Below, piece after piece: positions 42,501 through 57,500 of a DNA stretch of 64,000 nt; the first letter of the stretch is position 1, and the number at the start of each line of letters is the position of its first letter. Position numbers and translations under genes: made by a program. The notes under the pieces were generated by a model that was not told the DNA's origin, made no database searches, and saw only the letters and a list, made by a program, of their open reading frames with translations. The stretch spans positions 17,545 through 81,544 of the forward strand of contig JASAND010020542.1 of assembly GCA_030248195.1 (NCBI GenBank), read 5' to 3'. This stretch comes from Trissonchulus latispiculum (lineage: Eukaryota > Nematoda > Enoplea > Enoplida > Ironidae).

Positions 42501-45500
42501 TACCTGGCCTCTCAAAACTTTGTCTATAGGGGTTTTCTGGTGTGCCCAGCTCATTCCCGGTATCCGTTTTGCCGTCCGACGTACCTATTTTGCTGGGCTG
42601 GTTCCACTTTGCCGTTTGAAGGGTCAGTCGGGTGGGGGGTCAAGTGGTCGAAAATAAAATTTTTCAAAAGTGGTCAAATTTGGTACCAAATGAAAGCCCT
42701 AAGCGAGCTGAGCAACTTTTGTCATAGAACTGCATGCTCAAAGTGGCTGTAGAGTGCTGTGGTGGGGTGGGGTGGGGACTTAGGCGATTTTCGGTCAAAA
42801 ATGAAAGTTTTCAAAAGTGGTCAAATTTGGTACCAAATGAAAGCCCTAAGCGAGCTGAGCAACTTTTGTCATAGAACTGCATGCTCAAAGTGGCTGTAGA
42901 GTGCTGTGGTGGGGTGGGGACTTAGGCGATTTTCGGTCAAAAATGAAAGTTTTCAAAAGTGGTCAAATTTGGTACCAAATGAAAGCCCTAAGCGAGCTGA
43001 GCAACTTTTGTCATAGAACTGCATGCTCAAAGTGGCTGTAGAGTGCTGTGGTGGGGTGGGGTGGGGACTTAGGCGATTTTCGGTCAAAAATAAAATTTTT
43101 CAAAAGTGGTCAAATTTGGTACCAAATGAAAGCCCTCCGCGAGCTGAGCAACTTTTGTCATAGAACTGCATGCTCAAAGTGGCTGTAGAGTGCTGTGGTG
43201 GGGTGGGGTGGGGACTTAGGCGATTTTCGGTCAAAAATGAAAGTTTTCAAAAGTGGTCAAATTTGGTACCAAATGAAAGGCCTGAGCGAGCTGAGCAACT
43301 TTTGTCATAGAACTGCATGCTCAAAGTGGCTGTAGAGTGCTGTGGTGGGGTGGGGTGGGGACTTAGGCGATTTTCGGTCAAAAATGAAAGTTTTCAAAAG
43401 TGGTCAAATTTGGTACCAAATGAAAGCCCTAAGCGAGCTGAGCAACTTTTGTCATAGAACTGCATGCTCAAAGTGGCTGTAGAGTGCTGTGGTGGGGTGG
43501 GGTGGGGACTTAGGCGATTTTCGGTCAAAAATGAAAGTTTTCAAAAGTGGTCAAATTTGGTATCAAATGAAAGCCCTAAGTGAGCTGAGCAACTTTTGAC
43601 ATGGAACCATCCACCAATATTTGCTGTGCCAAATAACGTCACGTGCCCATGAAACTTTTGTCTTTACTTCTTCAACCGGAATTTAAAGGATATATATACC
43701 TATTTATATTTATTATATATTTAAAGGATATTTAAAGGATATATATATACGATACAGCCACCACACACATATTATCCTCTTTTGTGCGGAGCATTTTTGT
43801 TACTTGTTAAAATCATTTTGAAAAATAGACGTTTTTCGGCGGTGGTGGTTGGGAATTTGTGCCGATTGGACGCTCCTTGAATGGTCTTTTATGGATTATC
43901 TTTTCTTATATATAATCGTATGGTTGTTCTCGTTCTTCCCACTGTGCCCATCAGGGCCCAAGTAGACATTCCACCTCACCCAGCTGCACAAAGTGTAACC
44001 TATCAGTAACTTACTGTTAGGGAGTTCTGGATTTGTTGGCTAACCGCTGCCTGGCCTCTGGAACAAATGCATGGACGGATACGGATCACACTTGCTATAC
44101 ATTGACTACTGCCGGTTCCGAAGGCTTTCTGAAACTGCTTCCTGTCTACTTGGATCATATATTGTTCCCAATGCTGACGGTACGTACGTAATTGCTGTGG
44201 GCTTTGTGTTTGTGTATTTTGATATCAGACGTTTGAATCAGACATTCCTGTTTGCTTGATTAGGTATATCCTTTTTTGCAGATTAGTTTTTATAGCAACT
44301 GCGTAATAGTATATGGATGAAGTATACTCGTAGTATCACTTTCTTATCTTAGGAAGATCAGTATTTGACAGAAGTCCATCACATTAACGGGGAAGGGGAA
44401 GATGCCGGCGTCGTCTACTGCGAAATGCAGGAACACGAAAGCAAACTGATGGCTTTGACGGAATACGAAATGAAGAAGCAGCTTTTTCCTCCTCCTTGTG
44501 GATATGGTGTGGAGACGGGTGGCCGTATTGCCAGCATACGGACGCTGTGTAATGTCAATAGAGTAGGGAGCTTTAACGGTTTACCTTTTAATTAGCGTGT
44601 ATGTCACCACTAGCGTAGCCAGAAAAAATTTAGGGGAGGCAAGCCCAGGCCTCCTACTCTTCCTATTTTTCCTATTTTTCTTTGAAATTCCTATTTTTTC
44701 CTATTTTTGATGAAAATTCCTATTTTTTCCTATTTTTATTACTTTTATCCAGTTCTGGATAAATTCAGTATTAATGTCCGAGATAATGTTTAGTGTATGC
44801 TTTAATCCCGAATTTTAAAAAAATCTCGGCTTCGCCGACAAGTCTTGTCTGCAATACTATCACAAGCTTATTGTGGTTTCGCATCCGATTCAAAGATTAA
44901 TTTTATAAATCTTTCCTTTAATTTAATTAATTTAGTTTACGAAAACTAGTGCAAATTGGCCGAATATCGCGAAGGTGATTTGCGCAAAAATGAGCGAAAA
45001 GTCCTATTTACTTGGAGACATTTTCTTGTTTTTTTCGCCAACTTTGTCGAAAATTGCTAGTACTGCTACATTTTGCGGTTTTCGCCAAGTTGGAAATTAC
45101 GCCACCAGTCCTGCTTTCCGTGAAATGTACTGTATCTGTTGATCAGTCTTTTGTGATGTCTTCCACGGTTTTATTTAGTATTTGATTACGCAGTCGAGCT
45201 TAAAAATACGCCTGTCAAAAACAAAAATACGCAGCAAAAAATGGTTTACCCTAAAAATAGCGTCGTTTGCAGAAATAAACAATAGTTTTGACGACGACGA
45301 CAAAATAAAAACGACGAAAGGATGACCAAGGAGGAAAAAAACCAAGGAAGATTTACAAAAAAGTAAACAGGAAAACAGAAAAACGGCATGTCAACAAAAT
45401 TTCGCGCGCGCGTATATGTACATATATTTTCAATGTTCTTACCAGATTTTTGGATAGAAAAGCTTAATGTTGTGCGAGTTTAGCAAAAAATTATTATTTT

Positions 45501-48500
45501 TCCCTCAAAAGGGTAAATTTTTAAAAATTTTCCTGATTGCAAAATGAAAATGTTATTTTTGACGGACAAATAAAAATGACGTTCGGAAAATAAAAATGAC
45601 GAAAAATTGACGAAATCCGATTTCGAAAAAACGCTGCTCTCAGCCAAACTTTACATAATATGTTACGGTTGGGGCTTGTAGCATAGGTGTACCTTGAGAA
45701 AAAGTTGGGGGAGGGGGGTAGCCGAAATTAGGGTGGGTGGGGTCAGCCGGTTTGTGATAGGATGAGGTCCGGAAAAATCGAATTTGGAGGGGGGTAAAAA
45801 CATTTCGGTCGCTCATTAAGTCGAAAAACTTGGATTTTTTGCAAAAATATTCGAATTTTTCCAAAGAATTTCGAATTTTTACTAATTTTGAGGCAAAATT
45901 TTCAAAATTTTGAGGGTGGGGTCTGGAAAATTTGGGTGGGTGGGGTCTGGGATTTGGCCATTTGGGGGTGGGGTCTGCCTCCAAAATTTCGAGGGTGGGG
46001 CACAGGTGGGCAAGGGGGAGGAAATTTCCCCCCTCGGCGAAGTCGCCCACAAGGGGTCGCGAAATTGCTCCCACAAGGGGTGAGAAAATTGGCCACAAGG
46101 GGTCAGAAAATTGTCCAAAAATTAGGTTTTACGACTAAAATTTCCAAAAATTATCCGGCTTCGCCGGAATTTTTCACTTAACATTACTATTTTTAGCTAA
46201 AAAACGTCGAAAAAACGCGTTTTGGTTAAAAAAATCGCTGTTTTTTGTTAAAAAAATGGCAAAAATCGCTTAAAAATCGCTTTAAAAAGTACCCCTAATC
46301 GCTCTCACAAGGGGTACCCAAATTTGCTTCCACAAGGGTCAGCGAAATTTGACCTCCCGTTCAGGTATGGGGTGGGGTCGGCACTTTTCCATGTGGGGGA
46401 GGGGTGCCCCCCGCCCCAGGTACACCTATGGCTTGTAGCTGCAAAAACATTTCGGCTGCTGCTTGTTAGCCGTCTAGTTGTGCTTTTTGTGAATTTCCGG
46501 GGTGATTTTTTGTGAACATTGCTGCTATACTGTTGTTCTACTATGTTGTAACTAAGCTTGAAGGTACTAATAACTCAATTAATAGTGTAAATTCAATATT
46601 GATTCACCTAATAGGCTTCATTTAACTTCCTATATTTTCCTATTTTTATCTTCGAAAATTCCTATTTTTTCCTATTTTTTTGCAAGAAAAAATTCCTATT
46701 TTTTTCTATTTTGTCAAAATTGGCAGTAGGAGGCCAGCAAGCCAAAGTTTGTCAAACTTAACTGCGACAACTAAACGGAACTGCAAGCATTTCATAGCGC
46801 TAGTTTTTAGCCATATAATTCGTTTAAATAATCTAATGATTTTTAAGAAATATATATTCGAAAAATTCAAACGCTACCGTTGCAACTGAAACAATTGGGA
46901 GGGGGAGGGGTGAAGAAGTGAATTTTTTATATCTGATGCCTGAAATGAATTTTTCTGGGCACATTTTTTGTCCCCTGTAGCAGTCACGATAGAAAGATGA
47001 TCTGTAGTCTACGCAGATTCGTTTAGTCAGAATTAGTTTAGTTTTGTTTAGTTTAGAATTAGTTTGGTCAGCTTTAGTCAGAACACAATGTCCGCGTCCA
47101 CATTAACCAGTCTGTGAAATATAAGATGTAGAGGGATGGTGTCCGAAAAAGAAGACGAATTAGACATACTGATTAAGACCAGGCAGTATTTGTAATTATG
47201 TAAATTGAAATGGCATTTCAAAATTTACTTAGAGCCGAAAGCCCGAAAAATCTTGGATTTTAGTTCAAAATTGGTTTTTTAGGCGAAAAATTAATTCTCA
47301 GGCTGTACACAGTTGAAAAGCTGCTGCCTGCATCATAAATATTTTCTAGTGAAAGATATTTTCATGGAGGGCAATCCAATTTTGGGAGGGCATGCCCCTT
47401 TGCCCCCTTCTGGCTACGTGCCTTTATGTGTCTGCCTTGTCTGTAAGTAAAGTTATAACCGGTTTTGTTTTTAGAAGCGTTAAGTGTTGTTGCTTTCTTT
47501 TAGGTTCGTGAATTTCACTCTTCATACTATCGGCCGGAAAATCTCAACGTTATTGTGACCGGTAAAATTAAAGCAGAGGACGTGTTTCAAGCTCTGGAAG
47601 GATTTGAATCTAAACTGGAGTCTAAAGCAGTTAGTTCCTCTTATATACTATATCGTAAGATTAAATACATTTTATGTAGTATAAAACGAGTTAATAACGG
47701 CATTGTAGTTCTATTTTGAATGTCGGTGGTAATACTGTAAGTGTTTGCTATTTGTACAATTTTATCTGAGTTTTTCTAATAGATTTGGTAACTGTCTTTA
47801 GTTTGTGGGGGGTGGAGTCGTGAAAAAAGGTTGTCTGTGAGATCATGCTAAATGTCTAGTTTTCAGAAATGCAATGGAGATAGCTATACTAGACCCTGGT
47901 CATCGCCCATTCCGCCACTCTCGAAATCTGCCGACGTCAGCATTCCCTGTCCTACCGACGATGATCCAAGAGGTGTTGTCTGTTTGGCCTGGCATGGACC
48001 TACATCAAAAGTACGTACTAACTAAACTGTATCATCCGTAGTTTTGCTGGCATATAGAATAGACTGTTGGGTGTAGTTTGTTCTGGCAGTGACTGTTTTG
48101 CGACCTTTGCATCGAGTAACATAAAAGTTCATGTGCTTGTTTTGTATGTACATTAGTTATAGCGTCCGACATCTAATTATTTTCACTTATCGTAAACTTG
48201 TCGCTCACTAGCTCTCTGCTTGTGTGTTAAAGCTAGAGAAGACAAGCAGTGTATACGTGCGTGAATTTTGTGTCTGTTTCGAGCTTTAGAACACACGCAT
48301 AGAGGCCGAATTTGTTTGATTCACTTCACTAGGACCGAATTTGTCTGGGGTGGGTCAGCCTGTAGCGTATAGACGATATTGTGTCACGCTTAGAATTCAT
48401 AGAGTATAACTGTTGTTATCGTATTATTGAATTATGTACGCTTGATATAGGCTAATGTTCAATTTTTCTTTTTTTTCAAAGGAATACTATGATTCACAGG

Positions 48501-51500
48501 CTTTGGATACTCTGTTCAAATATTTAACGGATACTGCTGTGTCGCCACTGGAGCAGCGTCTAATACAAATTGAAGACCCTTACTGCAGTGATGTACGTAC
48601 GTTTCAGGTCGTGTGTTTGCACAACATTTTTTGTCGTTTCTCCACATTCAATTCTTTTTCAAGCTTTCATGTGGAAAACTGATTCAGAATTAAATTGGTT
48701 GATTCAGATAAGGTTTGATTTTTCATTGTACGGATTGCTTTGACAATTTGATTTTACTTATACAGGAATCGATTCTTAGAGGATTTATTTTTTAGATTGG
48801 AGGGACCTTGTTGGATCAGTCGGTTTGCTTGATCCATTTCACTGCGAAGGGTGTGAAGTCGGAAAAGTTACCATTTATTAAGGAAAAGTAAATTTTGCTG
48901 TTTTCTGTTTAAAATAATACATACGTACCAGAAATAGAGATGCAGGTTTGGGGGGGGTCATTTTTGTCACCCATGACTCACTCGACGCTACCTCAGTTTG
49001 AGCAACGTCGGAGTAGCCTAGAGAAAATTTGTCCTAGATCACACTGGTCCTAAAGGTCCACAAAGTTTGCAATTTGCATACCAGCAAACCAAATTGTTAC
49101 TTCAAATTAATTAACTACGCATGACTAAGTTTCCATCCCTGATACATTAGATGTTCTTAATTAGTTTAATTAGTATAGTTTGAACCTAAAAACTTTTTTA
49201 GCTGAATTTGTCAAAGAAAACATCTCGACAGTGACAGACGAATGACTAGATTGGTTTGAGCTTAGACATTTAGTTAGAATTTTTACCATGCTTTATTAAT
49301 GCTTTTGCAGTTAGAATTTTTACCATGCTTTATTAATGCTTTTGCCTTTATCCTAGAATATTCGAATGTTTGAACTCTTTGGTGGATGGCAGTGAGCCGT
49401 TTGACTTGAAACGCATGGCAGATGTTTTGGAACAGTCAATTTTGTCTGACCAAAAGCAGGTATAGTGGTCATCACTACACTACCGCAGAGTCTGAAATGT
49501 ATCTCTGCTGGTTTCTTTCGTTAAATGTTTCGAATAATACTTATGCTTTGATATGCTGAGTTGCTTTGCATGCCTTTATTATTGAGGTGAGGTATTTTCC
49601 GATTAACTGAGGTAGCTAGGATAGTGCTGTAGAATGTAAATGTTATCGTTTTTGCTTTTGTTAGTTTTGTAATCATTTTTCATTGTTTTAGTTGGAGGAT
49701 TCACCACATGATGCTATAGCAAACATGGTTATTGGAGACTTTTTATATGGCAGCTCTGTGGATGATGTACGTAATTTGGCAAGAATACAATAGGCTGTTG
49801 ACTAAGCTCCTGTAACCATTTTCAACAAAGTTCTTGTAAATGTTTCCTTTTTTAGTAATAGTAATAACTTATGCTACTCTAAAAAGTGAGAACGCATGTC
49901 TCCATCCCCACTTCAGGGTATTTGTTAGGGATTTTTCCGGGGGGGGGGAGATTTTTTGCAAAAATGAGCCAAAAACATGGTATTTTTTGGCGTATTTTGC
50001 ATGGTAAAACACAAAAAGTTCTCAAAAATGCCAGGATTTAAGGTAAAAATAGCCATTTTTACGAAAAAAGCTCCGGCGAAGCCGGAAAATTTTTGAAAAA
50101 TTGACCATTTTTGGGAAAAGTGTAGACCTCATTAAGGGGGAAGACCAAAATCCGGGGGAGGGCGATTTCGGGTGGGGGAAGGCATTTTCGTGGGGGAGGT
50201 CGATTTCGGGCCCGCCCCCCCCCCCTGTAAAAAATACCCTGCACGTCAAGGACATGAGCGCCAGTGCTGATTCCCGCATGCAGATCCGTTGATTCTGGAG
50301 TGTCCCCTGAAGTGATGACCGGACGAGAGGTCGACCCTTCAAGACGTTACACCCTACACGAACTTCTACTATTTTCCCATCATTAGTGGTGGTATCCAGT
50401 TACTGACCAATTAAGGTTGAGCTGGTTCAGTTAGAGCCCGCAGCGAACCGACTGCTGTTACAACCATTAGCGGCTTCGCATCACCCCCAAGATTTAGCCA
50501 TTAGTGTTTCGGTCATCTCGGAGGCCGGCCTAGTCTATTGGAAATTGTTTAAGTTCTCACATTCTAGAATATTGTACACTCGTGATTACGACACAGATTG
50601 AATAGCGATTTAATGCACGGTTTCTCGAATTTTTTGAAGCACTTTGTACAAAGGTTGAGCCTGTATTAATGCTAATAGCATGTTTGATTTAGTTTCAAAA
50701 ACGACTGAATGATGTGGCCATTCTTCGTGATTTGAAAACGAAGGATAGCAAGTTTTGGATTGACTTGATTAGAAAGTATTTTCTGGACAGACCATGCGTT
50801 GCAGTAAGAGTCTCTTGTTACTGGTGTAATACTTGTTTAAATACTGAATTTTTTTATAATTTGCATTATGTATTTTAATTATCATAAAAGCCATGCATAT
50901 CATACTGGCTTTTGTTTAGTGGGATTTTTTGGGTTCCCCCACGCGACCCCTCTCCCCTCGTTCCCCTCCCTCACTATAAGGTGTCCAGAAAATGCCAAAT
51001 TTTAAGGCTTTTTGATCAAACCCGAATTGTTTGGTCCAGAATCGTCTATTTTGGTACTAAAACTTGATTTTTGAACACTTTTTAGCCTAGTTCTAGCAGT
51101 ATACGTAGAAAACTCGCAACTTTTACCGTATTTTTAGCATTTTTAGCACATTTTATTCCCTCGACATTTTGTTGGCCTAGAGAAAACCCAGTAAAATGTT
51201 CATGTAGTTTTAGCAATACCTGACTAAAGCTGCGCAATCACTAAGATTGCAGTTATAACCATTTCCTAATTTTCAGAATATTCTTTTGGGCGATCTTTTT
51301 AATTAACCAACAAGTTGTTGCTACATGATTCCTCCTTGATACTATGTTGATCCATGTTTCATAGGGATCGCGGTAGTGACCCCTATGAGTTAAAACGGCC
51401 CAATGACCTGCCTTAGAGGAGTTGCGCAGAGGTTTTGTGTTCAAATTGTAGTTCGTTTCGAGTTTAGTATACATGCAAAATTTCGTTCCCCTATAACTTT

Positions 51501-54500
51501 CCGTTAAATTGTAACGCCCGCCGGCAGTTATGCCGGCGATGTTTTTGTTCAGACCCTCAAACGGTTCCATTCATCTCAACACAAATCTACACTAGGCAAA
51601 TAGGCTATCCTACTTTTTACTATCTCATTGAGACAACTATAGTAGAATGTTACCCACAATTACCAACAATTTATAATCTAAATGTTTTGATGACAATATG
51701 AGTATTTGGCGTGCACTCATGTTGGAACAATAACAAGCTTGTGGTTTGATTTTTCCAACCTCACTAAGACTCATAAGATCAGCATTTTGCCGGCTTGTCT
51801 TAATCTAATTTACAACCGAAAATATTCCGCTTTTTACATGTTCCATCTTAATTAATATTCTTTTCTTTGCTCTGAAGGAGAACTTTATATCTTGTTGTTA
51901 TATACTGATGTGGCAAATTAGCCTTTCCACTATATTTTTCATTGCATTCATAACTTCAAGAGTACATAATAGATATCTATTATGTACTCTTGATAACGTC
52001 CGGTTTCTGTCACACGTTTTTGTTTCTGTTTAGATTCATGGGGTCCCGGATGCTGACATCGGCAAGAAGATGATGGAGGAAGAAAATGATCGACTGGAAG
52101 CTCAGAGATGTAAACTGACTGAAGCTGGGCTCTCTGAATGCGAACGGCGTGTTGAACAAGCCATAGAAAATAATGAGGTATTGAGATATTATAATTGTGT
52201 GATTTTTAACATTATCATCGGAGCTTGAAAGTGTTCAGTTTGTGTGTTCTTGGAATGGACATTTTTAGTTTGGAAATTGTAGATATCTGTACATGCTTTC
52301 AATTTGTGATGTTTAGTAGTGTCACTTTTCTAGGCGGTACAACCTCCTCCTGAAGTTATTGAACAATTTTTGGTATCTGATCTGAGTGGAATTCATTTTG
52401 TTGAACTGAAGTCGTCCTCAAATTTTTCAGTGGATGACGATGCAAACGAGCATTTTCCCTTGAATGATATTCCTGTCTCCACAATTTTGGCCGATGGCAA
52501 AACTAACTTTGTTGCGGTATGACTTTCGCACTATAGTCCTGAAATGCATACATATTTTTGGCAGCAAGTTTGAGTCTTTGAAATCAAATGTTATAAAAAC
52601 TAACTAAGAATGTGAGATGACACACATGCGTCACACTCGGTTATTAGCCGTAGACATAATCTGCAAGATAATGCTTTCTCCAATAACTGTGTACCTAGTG
52701 AACAATGAATTTTACCCTCTATTCTTGCTTGAAGCTCTAAACGGACACGTCTTAGACAGAGTCATATTGCAAGCGAACGACGACATTTAAACTTAAACCG
52801 AGTCAGCAGTTATATACTTACATCTGTCTGTGGCCGTGGGTACTCAGTTGTGGAATCGGGTGGCCGGTCAGCCGTTGTTTGCAAACAAATACTGTTCATA
52901 TTCTAATAACCTGTGAGACAAAATATTTTCTCTGTTTTGGGAGCACAAAAGTTAATTTTTGAGGCTTTAAAACAACTGTTTTTAATTGCTGTCGTGGATT
53001 GCTGTCGAAAGGTTACACGTAAAAAATTTATTACACGTTTATTGTTATTAGCAATCCCTACCACATACGTTGTAAATATTGGTTATGCTTTCTTAGTTTA
53101 GTTACTTAAGGCTATCTGGTCCTTCATTGTCTCCTGATGAATCCAACCCAATTAGGAAAAACTCCTTTAATTCTAAAAATGAATTAATTACACACTAATC
53201 GATTGACCAAACTTTGCCACTATGTAGTCCTGGCTTATTTTTAGGTCAAACTTTCGGGGGACTTTATGTCATGGATGGCATATTTTTGACATGTTTTCGA
53301 ATTTATACTTTTCTTGAGCAAAAACGGCTAAAACTGGTTAAAAATGACATGTGGTGTTTAGGCTAAAATAGTTAAACTTTGGTTAAAAATCCGGCGAATC
53401 CTGAAAAAAATTGAAAATTTAGGATAAAATGGTAAAATTCCTCAATTTTTCTGGTTTATGGGGGTGAGGTAGGAATTTATGAGTAGCTTTTCATGGGGTG
53501 TTAAAGAGCTATGGTAAGGAAAATACTTAAAGATTGGTATTCTGCATCTTTGCTTTTTGTAGCTGTCGGCTGTTTTGGACACAACCGATATTCCCAGACG
53601 ATTGCGTCCTCTTATGAGACTATACCTGTCTTTGTTGTTTGAATCTCCGATAAATCGTGAAGGAGGTAACTTAGATGATGTTTGACAATTCTTTGATTTT
53701 TATTTGTTAGCTTTAGAAACTTCACAGTGTTGCTTCTGACGTAGCAGAGTTATACAATGTTTAATTTAGGATAGATAATGCACCAGAAGATTTTCCCCAG
53801 AACTCTGTTTTTACTTTTTCCCAAGAAGCCGTTTATGCCTCAAATCGATCAGCATTGCATCAAAACGTATAATGCTCTTGGACTTAAGGTTGCTTCCCAC
53901 CCGTTTTCCCACAGTGCCATCTTGTCTGCAACACGCTACCCGATTATTGGTTTTGCAGTTGTTTCTAATAAGACTTCAGTCATTGACAATTTTTCATCGA
54001 AGTTTTGTATTATTTTAAGCTAAAATCTGATACATGCCTTCAGCGTTTTCAATTAAGTTGGTTAGCACTCGCCGTTTTAAATTCGCTTGTGTGTTTTAGT
54101 GACAATTCCGTATGAAGATGTTGTTAAGCAACTTCAGGCTGACACTGTCGCTCATGACGCTTCCTTTGACAACCATTTTCATAGATTGCTTGCCGTTGAG
54201 CTCATGGTAGGAAGTCAGTGTTAATTATTCTTGCCATTTTTGCCAGTTTTGTGGTAAACTGATCGCTACTTTAAAAACCTAAATGTAATTAAATTTTCGG
54301 TTAGGTAGTTCAGTTATTTAGGTAGAATTTGTTCAACAAGATATGTGTGTTCCAGCGGCTGTTCCAAAAAGCTAAAAATCAGTTGCTGTTTTTGGCAGTG
54401 AGTGATTTTACATAATTTTGACGAATTCTAGGTGTTTCAGCATTTCCAAACAGTAAAAGTACAGAACAAGAACGTCAAAACTAAACACTAAGTGTACGAT

Positions 54501-57500
54501 GTTTTACTGGTTAAATCTTGTGTCCAATTCTTCTCTGTATTAGGTAATCCGCGTTAGCTCACTACCTAGAATAGCTTAGGGTTGTGATATATCCCTTTGT
54601 GCAGTGTTTTCGTGGTGATTCTTTGAAACGCTATAACTTTCGTAATTTTGATACGAAAGAGCTTTATACATCGTTTGAAAGCTTATGATCCTGGCTTTTT
54701 CCAAGGCAAAAATTTCTGGCACGGGGCACGGATTTCTGAGGGAGGAATTTTTCGAAAACTGCTTAAAAATAGCTATTTTTGATGCTGAGCTAAAAATAAA
54801 CTAGTTTTAACCTAAATTTAAGCTTAAAATAGCTAAAAAATGCCTAAAAGTGCGGTGAAGCCGGAAAATGTTTTAGCCCTATTTTTCCGGGCACTTTAGA
54901 GTTCTGGGGGGAAGACCCGAATCTTGGGGGGACCGATTTCTGGGGGGCACACCTCCCACCCCTCCCCCTCCCTCTCGCAAACATTTTCTGCCATTATATA
55001 AAGACTAAATGCAAACCAGACAGTTTTGAACTGCGATTTCTCAAAGCTGTAGAATCGGCGAAAAGGTTTTTGTACCGTGATGTGAAGGACATTTGGGGCG
55101 AGGGGACATTTTTTGGATTTGGCTCAACAGGTCTTAATGATCCAAAAATTCCGCCAAATCTGTGGTGACACATTTCGCAATTTGCATTGCGTTGTCTCAC
55201 AACTGGAGACTTTTTAGTTCAAACCAAGAAAAGTGTCCCTCCGAAATAGTGCGAATTTTCAACTCGCCCAACTTCACGCGAATCCATTGGGTAGTTATTG
55301 AGAAATCGATGCTCAAAACAAAATAATCGCAGTTTTGCAAAAATGATTTAATCTCCAGCTGAAGGCAACGAACTCCAGCTAATAGGCATTGATAAAATGC
55401 TAGCTTATTTTTACTGAGGGGGGACTGTCCCCCATTCGCTCGCCGAAAGCTCGCCCCTCATTCGAGGCCCCCCCATAAAATGCCGCCCCAATAAACTACG
55501 ACCTCCCCTATAACCCGAAACATTGCCAAGTTTTACCATTTTTACCCTAAATGTTCAAACTCTTATCCTGCCTTGCCGGATTTTTGACGAAATTTTAGCA
55601 ATTGTAGCTTAAAACCCTTAAAATTAGTCATTTTTAGCGATTTTTGAAAATGTTTGCAAAAAAACGTAAAAATTAGCTATTTTCTTTTTAACATTATGCA
55701 ACTCTCTTTTTGGTAAGCACGGGGGAGAGGGCAACTTTGAGCCCCTCCTACATAAAGCCCCCTCATAAGTTTTGGCCTAGAAATAAGCTTGACACTGTGT
55801 ATAGATCGAGAATAAAGAACCCAATTTGTCAGTAAGATATGGTAGTAATTTTGAAATATATACTGATTTCCTCAAAAAATGCCATTTTCGGACCCCCAAA
55901 ATTGTTTTTGGCTTATACTGACTTAACCACTAGAGATAAAGGTTGTAAAAACAAAATGTTCATTTCGGTGCCCTCTTTCCAGCCATAACAACGAATCCGG
56001 TGTGTCGACTACAAACTGAGAGAATTATGGCAAAAGCCAAAAATTTCTTATCTTTTTACCTAAAAACTCGGGATTGGTCCAGAATTCTGGACTCCAGAAT
56101 ATGTTAAGCAGCACCAAACTAATGTATTTGGAAAGTTCCATCCCCTTTCATAAAAAATCGAGCTTATAAAGTCAAATTTACTAAAAATGTGACCAGCTTA
56201 AATAGTTAATGCTTTTTGTCAAAAGTGTGTTTGTGTTTGTTTAGTCATCTCAACTGAAATACAAAGAGGCCGTTTGCTGGTTGAATGATGTTCTAACCAA
56301 CGTTCAGTTTGAGCCTTCTAGAATCGCCGTCTGTGCTAATAGAATCATCAACTCCGTGACTCAGCTAAAGCAAAGCGGCTATAAGCTGGCTATTCTTCTT
56401 CTGGAAGAGCTTATCTTTGATTCTGGTATAATTTTTAATAAATTGTAAGAGTAGTCTTTTGAAACGGATTTAGAAGTTCTCTCAACTCTGTCTCTCCTAG
56501 ACAGACATCCTGCAATTCTAGGTAACCTCCTAAGTATAGCTACTTAGGAAAATCTTAGCAACTTGTGTCTTGAATAATCTGTTGTCGTGTATTCGCTTTT
56601 GTCTACTTCAACATAGTTCCATTTTCAATTTTTCTACCTGAAAAACAATTATTGTCTGAGTGTTGCCGTTACCTAGTTGTTTCAGATGTCATTCATTTTT
56701 CCTCTACTTTGCTGCGCCAAGAGAAATACTTACAGAATTTGCTTCAGATCTTGGAAGAAAATCCAGGGAAGGTCAGTCTAATTTCAATCACATGTTCATT
56801 GAGTAGCAGCAGTTGAGGTTGAACTAGTTGCACCAATAATATGTACATAATAACTAAGAGTGTGATATTAAGCGTCATACTCTTAGTTATTAGGCTGAGG
56901 CTGCGGATATGATCTGCACGATAACGCCTGACCCTCTCCCTCAAATTAGTACCCAGTCATGTGTCATGACATCTTACTCGCTTATGCTGAAGCGCAAAAT
57001 GTTCTATTAGCAGCTGGCCACTTTCCAGCTTCAACATATTTTAGACATACAAGCAACAACGAATGAGCGTACACCAATGTTTAGTGGGTACTAATTTTGG
57101 GGGGAGTCACTGGCATCCAATTTGTGGGAGAGGGTCAGTCGTTATGTTGCAGATCATCTCCCCAGTCTGACGCTTGTCACACACTTAGTTATTATGCACT
57201 CTTTGTTGTACTGATTGATGTACACATTTATTTACACCTGATCTTTCTTAGGTTTAGTTTTCCTTTATGCTGACTCTTTCTAATCTTGATTTTGTTCCAG
57301 GTTCTCGCAGATCTTGCAGAACTGCAATCTTTACTGTCTTCCCCGAAGTCTCTCATCGTTCACATGCTTTGTAATGCCAATGAGTTGAAGTCTGCCTATG
57401 TTGAACCTTGGAAACTGATAGCGGACAAACTTGGTGCTAAAGACGGTGTTAAGGAAAAGTTAGTGCTAAAATTGTTCCCTGAGATTTTGTTGTATTATTC

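Larger units (their letters stand above)
44612..47421. mobile_element. Candidate outer element with CGTAGCCAGAA ends
   Basis: Left AGCGTAGCCAGAA and right TTCTGGCTACGTGC are inverted matches. The flanking GGGGAGGCAAGCC continues on the far side of the nested element at 44647-46736, showing that the latter inserted into this one. No target duplication found, so the outer limits are tentative. Intron 4 of the peptidase gene. Confidence 0.5.

Noticed and set aside
53778..54023. 81-codon plus-strand frame between peptidase exons 14 and 15
   Set aside because: Exons 14 and 15 join in phase without it, and it lacks family similarity; intronic chance frame.
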